A stretch of DNA of 17,653 nt from Minisyncoccota bacterium (GTDB taxonomy: Bacteria > Verrucomicrobiota > Lentisphaeria > Oligosphaerales > MVZH01): contig JAIPIM010000040.1 of the NCBI GenBank assembly GCA_021734725.1, forward strand, positions 1-17,653. Reading direction: 5' to 3'. Both the position numbers and the translations under genes were made by a program. This document shows, in pieces, positions 15,841-17,653 of the stretch (its first letter is position 1; the number at the start of each line of letters is the position of its first letter). The notes under the pieces were generated by a model. The model made no database searches. It worked only from the letters and a program-made list of their open reading frames with translations, and was not told the DNA's origin.

Positions 15841-16616
15841 CCTGCATTCTGTTTCCGAGAGTCTTTCGGCAAGGTGCCGAAACGGCGTTTGAAGTGCTGG
15901 CCGAAGCGGCTGACGTCGTTGTAGCCGACGCGACGGGCGATTTCGGCAACTGACAATGATGTCTCCACCAGCAGCCGGCTCGCCTTGTCCAATCGCTGAT
16001 TCTGTAAATACTTCTGAAAACTGACGCCGTAGCGCTCCCGGAATAGCCGCGAAAGATGGCCGGCGCTGACAAAGGCGGTTTTCTCGGCAATCTCGCGCAG
16101 GCTGATCGGTGTGCCCAGGCGGAAGGCAATGGCGGCGGTGGTGCGTTCCAGGGGATCGGTGTCGTCCGGGGTTTGGTTTAAATAGTCATAACGGCGCCAG
16201 ACGGCCTGAACATGGCTTTGCGCGGTCTGCTCGGCCGCATTCGGGTCGCCACGACAAATGTCCTCGACCAGGTGTGTATGCTCCCGCACCAGGACCCGCA
16301 AATCCGGCCAGCATTCCTCAAAGCTTGTACTGTGCAGCTCATGCAGCCCCCGCCATACCGGCATCCAGGACTCGTACAGATACGGCACAGCAGCCAAATG
16401 GATGATCGCGGTGTGCAAATCGAAATCGGTCTGTTCGAAGGCCGCGTAGTCACGCGTCTGCAACGCGCTTCTCAGCCGGGCCAAAGTATTCCTGAGTTCC
16501 CGACAACCCTCTGGATTCCCGGCGGCACACGCCGCCGCCTGCCGCGCCGCATATCCGTCCAAGTGCGCACGTAACCCCGAAATCCGCCGATATTCGTCCT
16601 GTTGAATCTGTTGCAT
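15819..16616 (-). CDS. Transcriptional regulator: FCD ligand domain fused to AraC-type DNA-binding domain
   Basis: A 265-residue protein. Residues about 15-148 look like the all-helical FCD domain of GntR/FadR-type regulators: FEQTDFDLHTAIIHLAAVPYL (60-80) with Asp64/Asp66 and His68, EHTHLVEDICRGDPNAAEQ (112-130) with His113, and SHVQAVWRRY with His135. The three histidines fit the metal/ligand site known in FCD proteins. Residues about 155-255 are a standard AraC double helix-turn-helix: ISLREIAEKTAFVSAGHLSRLFRERYGVSFQKYL, then SVAEIARRVGYNDVSRFGQHFKRRFG. The usual N-terminal GntR winged helix is absent; only 14 residues precede the FCD part. FCD regulators typically sense sugar acids or carboxylic acids, which suits the divergent aldolase gene as its target. 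The ATG at 16616 has only a weak AAAGAG upstream. Confidence 0.9.
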   Translation of the reverse strand: MQQIQQDEYRRISGLRAHLDGYAARQAAACAAGNPEGCRELRNTLARLRSALQTRDYAAFEQTDFDLHTAIIHLAAVPYLYESWMPVWRGLHELHSTSFEECWPDLRVLVREHTHLVEDICRGDPNAAEQTAQSHVQAVWRRYDYLNQTPDDTDPLERTTAAIAFRLGTPISLREIAEKTAFVSAGHLSRLFRERYGVSFQKYLQNQRLDKASRLLVETSLSVAEIARRVGYNDVSRFGQHFKRRFGTLPKDSRKQNAGYSAFSL

Positions 16617-16682
16617 GTTTGCTCTTTCAAATTATGCGAAATCAAACATTAAATCATGCCGCCCTCTGCATTGTTTTGACAC

Positions 16683-16701
16683 TTCATTGCATCTCAATGA
16701 A
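16683..16701. promoter_or_regulatory. Inverted repeat TTCATTG-N5-CAATGAA, candidate operator
   Basis: Perfect 7-bp arms separated by CATCT, immediately after the TTGACA-like hexamer. The size and spacing suit a dimeric regulator. Binding by the neighbouring FCD-AraC protein is inferred from position only. Confidence 0.5.
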
Positions 16702-16725
16702 AACGCTTTTACCTTACTTCGGGTT

Positions 16726-16739
16726 TTGCGCATACGCAA
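16726..16739. promoter_or_regulatory. Inverted repeat TTGCG-CATA-CGCAA, candidate operator
   Basis: Perfect 5-bp arms around a 4-nt centre, midway between the two genes. Its sequence differs from the other two repeats, so it may serve a different protein. Confidence 0.35.
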
Positions 16740-16753
16740 TTGATTGATATGTC

Positions 16754-16764
16754 ATGTTGAACAT
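16754..16764. promoter_or_regulatory. Short palindrome ATGTT-G-AACAT, candidate operator near the aldolase promoter
   Basis: An 11-nt perfect palindrome with a central G, 58-68 nt upstream of the aldolase start. It could be a repressor or activator half of the control region; chance occurrence cannot be excluded for so short a site. Confidence 0.3.
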
Positions 16765-16822
16765 AATAAAAAGTGGCGGAAACGATACAATGAACACTCC
16801 ATAATAACAAGGAAAAAATCTC

Positions 16823-17653
16823 ATGGGAAAACTCGGCGACAAGCTCGGACACATCGTCATCCCCCTGGCCACGCCGTTCCGGGAGGGCTCCCGGGATGTG
16901 AACTACGATGCGGCGGCGAGTCTGACCGATCATGTGATACGTGAAGGTAAGTGTGACTCGCTCATTGTGGGCGGCACTTCAGGGGAATTCAACGCCATGA
17001 GCCTGGAGGAACGATTGCAACTGTTCCGGCTGGTCAAGGACGCCGCGGCCGGGCGGGAGCCGCTGGTGGCCGGCGCCTGTTCGGACTCGACACGCGAGGC
17101 AGTGCGCTTGGCACAGGAGGGCGAGAAGCTCGGGTTCGACGCGGTGATGGCACTGGGTCCCTGCTACTGCAAGCCGACCCAGGAGGGGGGCTATCTGCAC
17201 TTTGCCGAAGTCGCCCGATCGACGTCGCTGCCGATAATGCTCTACAACATCCCGATTTTCATGGGCTTCAACCTGGAGAAGGGGACCCTCGGGCGGTTGG
17301 TCAACGACTTCGATAACATTGTCGCCGTCAAGGACGAGGCGGGGATTAATCCCACGCAGATGAGCGATTTCAATCACGTTACGCCCGACGATTTCACCAT
17401 CTACAACGGTGACGACATCATGGTGCTGTGCGGTTTGGCGCAGGGCGCGGCCGGCGTGGTCAGTGGCGGTTCGATTATCATCGGCAAGCTGATGCGTAAG
17501 ATGATCGACGCCTTTCTGGCCGGTGACGTGGCTGGCGCCCGCGAGATTCACATGGATTTGGACCCGCTGTTCAAGGCTTTCGGCAGCAACGGTCGGCTGA
17601 ATCCGATTCCGCTGTGGAAAGCCGCCATCAACCTGTGCGGCCTGGACGTCGGC
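16823..17653 (+). CDS. DHDPS/N-acetylneuraminate-lyase family aldolase, 3' end outside the window
   Basis: 277 codons are visible, open to the window edge; the family is about 290-300 residues, so only a short tail is missing. It is a class I aldolase/synthase barrel. GGTSGEF (50-56) is the keto-acid carboxylate loop, Tyr141 in MLYNIPIF is the catalytic tyrosine, and Lys170 in IVAVKDEAG forms the Schiff base with pyruvate or a 2-keto sugar acid. The paired cysteines in GPCYCKPTQEGGYLHF replace the more usual YY-type stretch near the active site. The family covers DapA, NanA and keto-deoxy-sugar-acid aldolases. The divergent FCD-containing regulator and the glycan setting favour sugar-acid catabolism over lysine synthesis, but sequence alone does not settle it. 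The ATG at 16823 has AAGGA 8-9 nt upstream. Confidence 0.93.
   Translation, partial: MGKLGDKLGHIVIPLATPFREGSRDVNYDAAASLTDHVIREGKCDSLIVGGTSGEFNAMSLEERLQLFRLVKDAAAGREPLVAGACSDSTREAVRLAQEGEKLGFDAVMALGPCYCKPTQEGGYLHFAEVARSTSLPIMLYNIPIFMGFNLEKGTLGRLVNDFDNIVAVKDEAGINPTQMSDFNHVTPDDFTIYNGDDIMVLCGLAQGAAGVVSGGSIIIGKLMRKMIDAFLAGDVAGAREIHMDLDPLFKAFGSNGRLNPIPLWKAAINLCGLDVG

Larger units (their letters stand above)
16617..16822. promoter_or_regulatory. Divergent control region between the FCD-AraC regulator and the aldolase
   Basis: 206 nt, AT-rich compared with its flanks, holding three perfect inverted repeats (16683-16701, 16726-16739, 16754-16764). A TTGACA hexamer at 16676-16681 and a TACAAT hexamer at 16786-16791 resemble -35 and -10 elements on the plus strand but are not correctly spaced with each other. 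A CATAAT hexamer near 16630-16636 on the minus strand could be the regulator's -10 box. AAGGA precedes the aldolase ATG by 8-9 nt. Confidence 0.6.

Noticed and set aside
15864..15882. Stem TTTCGGCA-AGG-TGCCGAAA just after the DUF2007-like gene, considered as a terminator
   Set aside because: It is not followed by a T-run and falls inside the conserved FGTLPKDS coding end of the AraC-type regulator, so codon constraints explain it.
16979..17551. 190-codon minus-strand frame opposite the aldolase
   Set aside because: The plus-strand frame carries the full aldolase active site; the minus frame is its antisense shadow.

Overview
The window is moderately GC-rich bacterial DNA (high 50s percent by eye) and is almost entirely a catabolic region for sulfated carbohydrate. 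It holds two sulfatases, an NAD-dependent GH4 glycosidase, several (alpha/alpha)-toroid or TIM-barrel glycosidase-like enzymes, a sialidase-fold protein, a DapA/NanA-superfamily aldolase and two sugar-type regulators. Non-exported sulfatases and unclassified CAZyme-like proteins, with no SusC/SusD pair, suggest the PVC superphylum (Kiritimatiellota, Lentisphaerota, Planctomycetota or Verrucomicrobiota). That placement is inference; no rRNA or other phylogenetic marker is present.

Left block (1-9279, minus strand) reads as one operon. Its order is a GntR/LacI-type regulator, a secreted (lipo)protein with a toroid plus beta-sandwich appearance, a TIM-barrel-like protein, a sulfatase with a CTPYR motif, a GH4 glycosidase with an unusual CDG motif, and a toroid hydrolase that runs off the left edge. 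Gene junctions are tight (1-nt overlap, 6 nt, 24 nt and a GTGA overlap). The exception is a 179-nt gap filled by a mirrored heptamer repeat. A near-palindrome just upstream of the regulator is a candidate autoregulatory operator.

Central gap (about 9319-10200): roughly 880 nt with no convincing gene but several inverted repeats. Its origin is unclear.

Middle block (10201-15840, plus strand): a GNAT acetyltransferase, a BNR/sialidase-fold protein, a GH63/GH37-like glycosidase, a second sulfatase with a CMAAR motif, and a small DUF2007-like protein whose zinc-ribbon cysteines flank a membrane segment.

Right block (15819-17653): a divergent pair. The minus-strand gene is a regulator with an FCD ligand domain joined to an AraC-type DNA-binding domain, an unusual architecture. 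The plus-strand gene is a DHDPS/NAL-family aldolase, incomplete at the right edge. Three clean inverted repeats lie in the 206-nt region between them.

Working model (inference): sulfated oligosaccharides are partly processed outside by the lipoprotein, enter by transporters encoded elsewhere, and are desulfated and hydrolysed inside the cell. The aldolase handles a released sugar acid. Only one of the nine or so catabolic proteins has a visible export signal.
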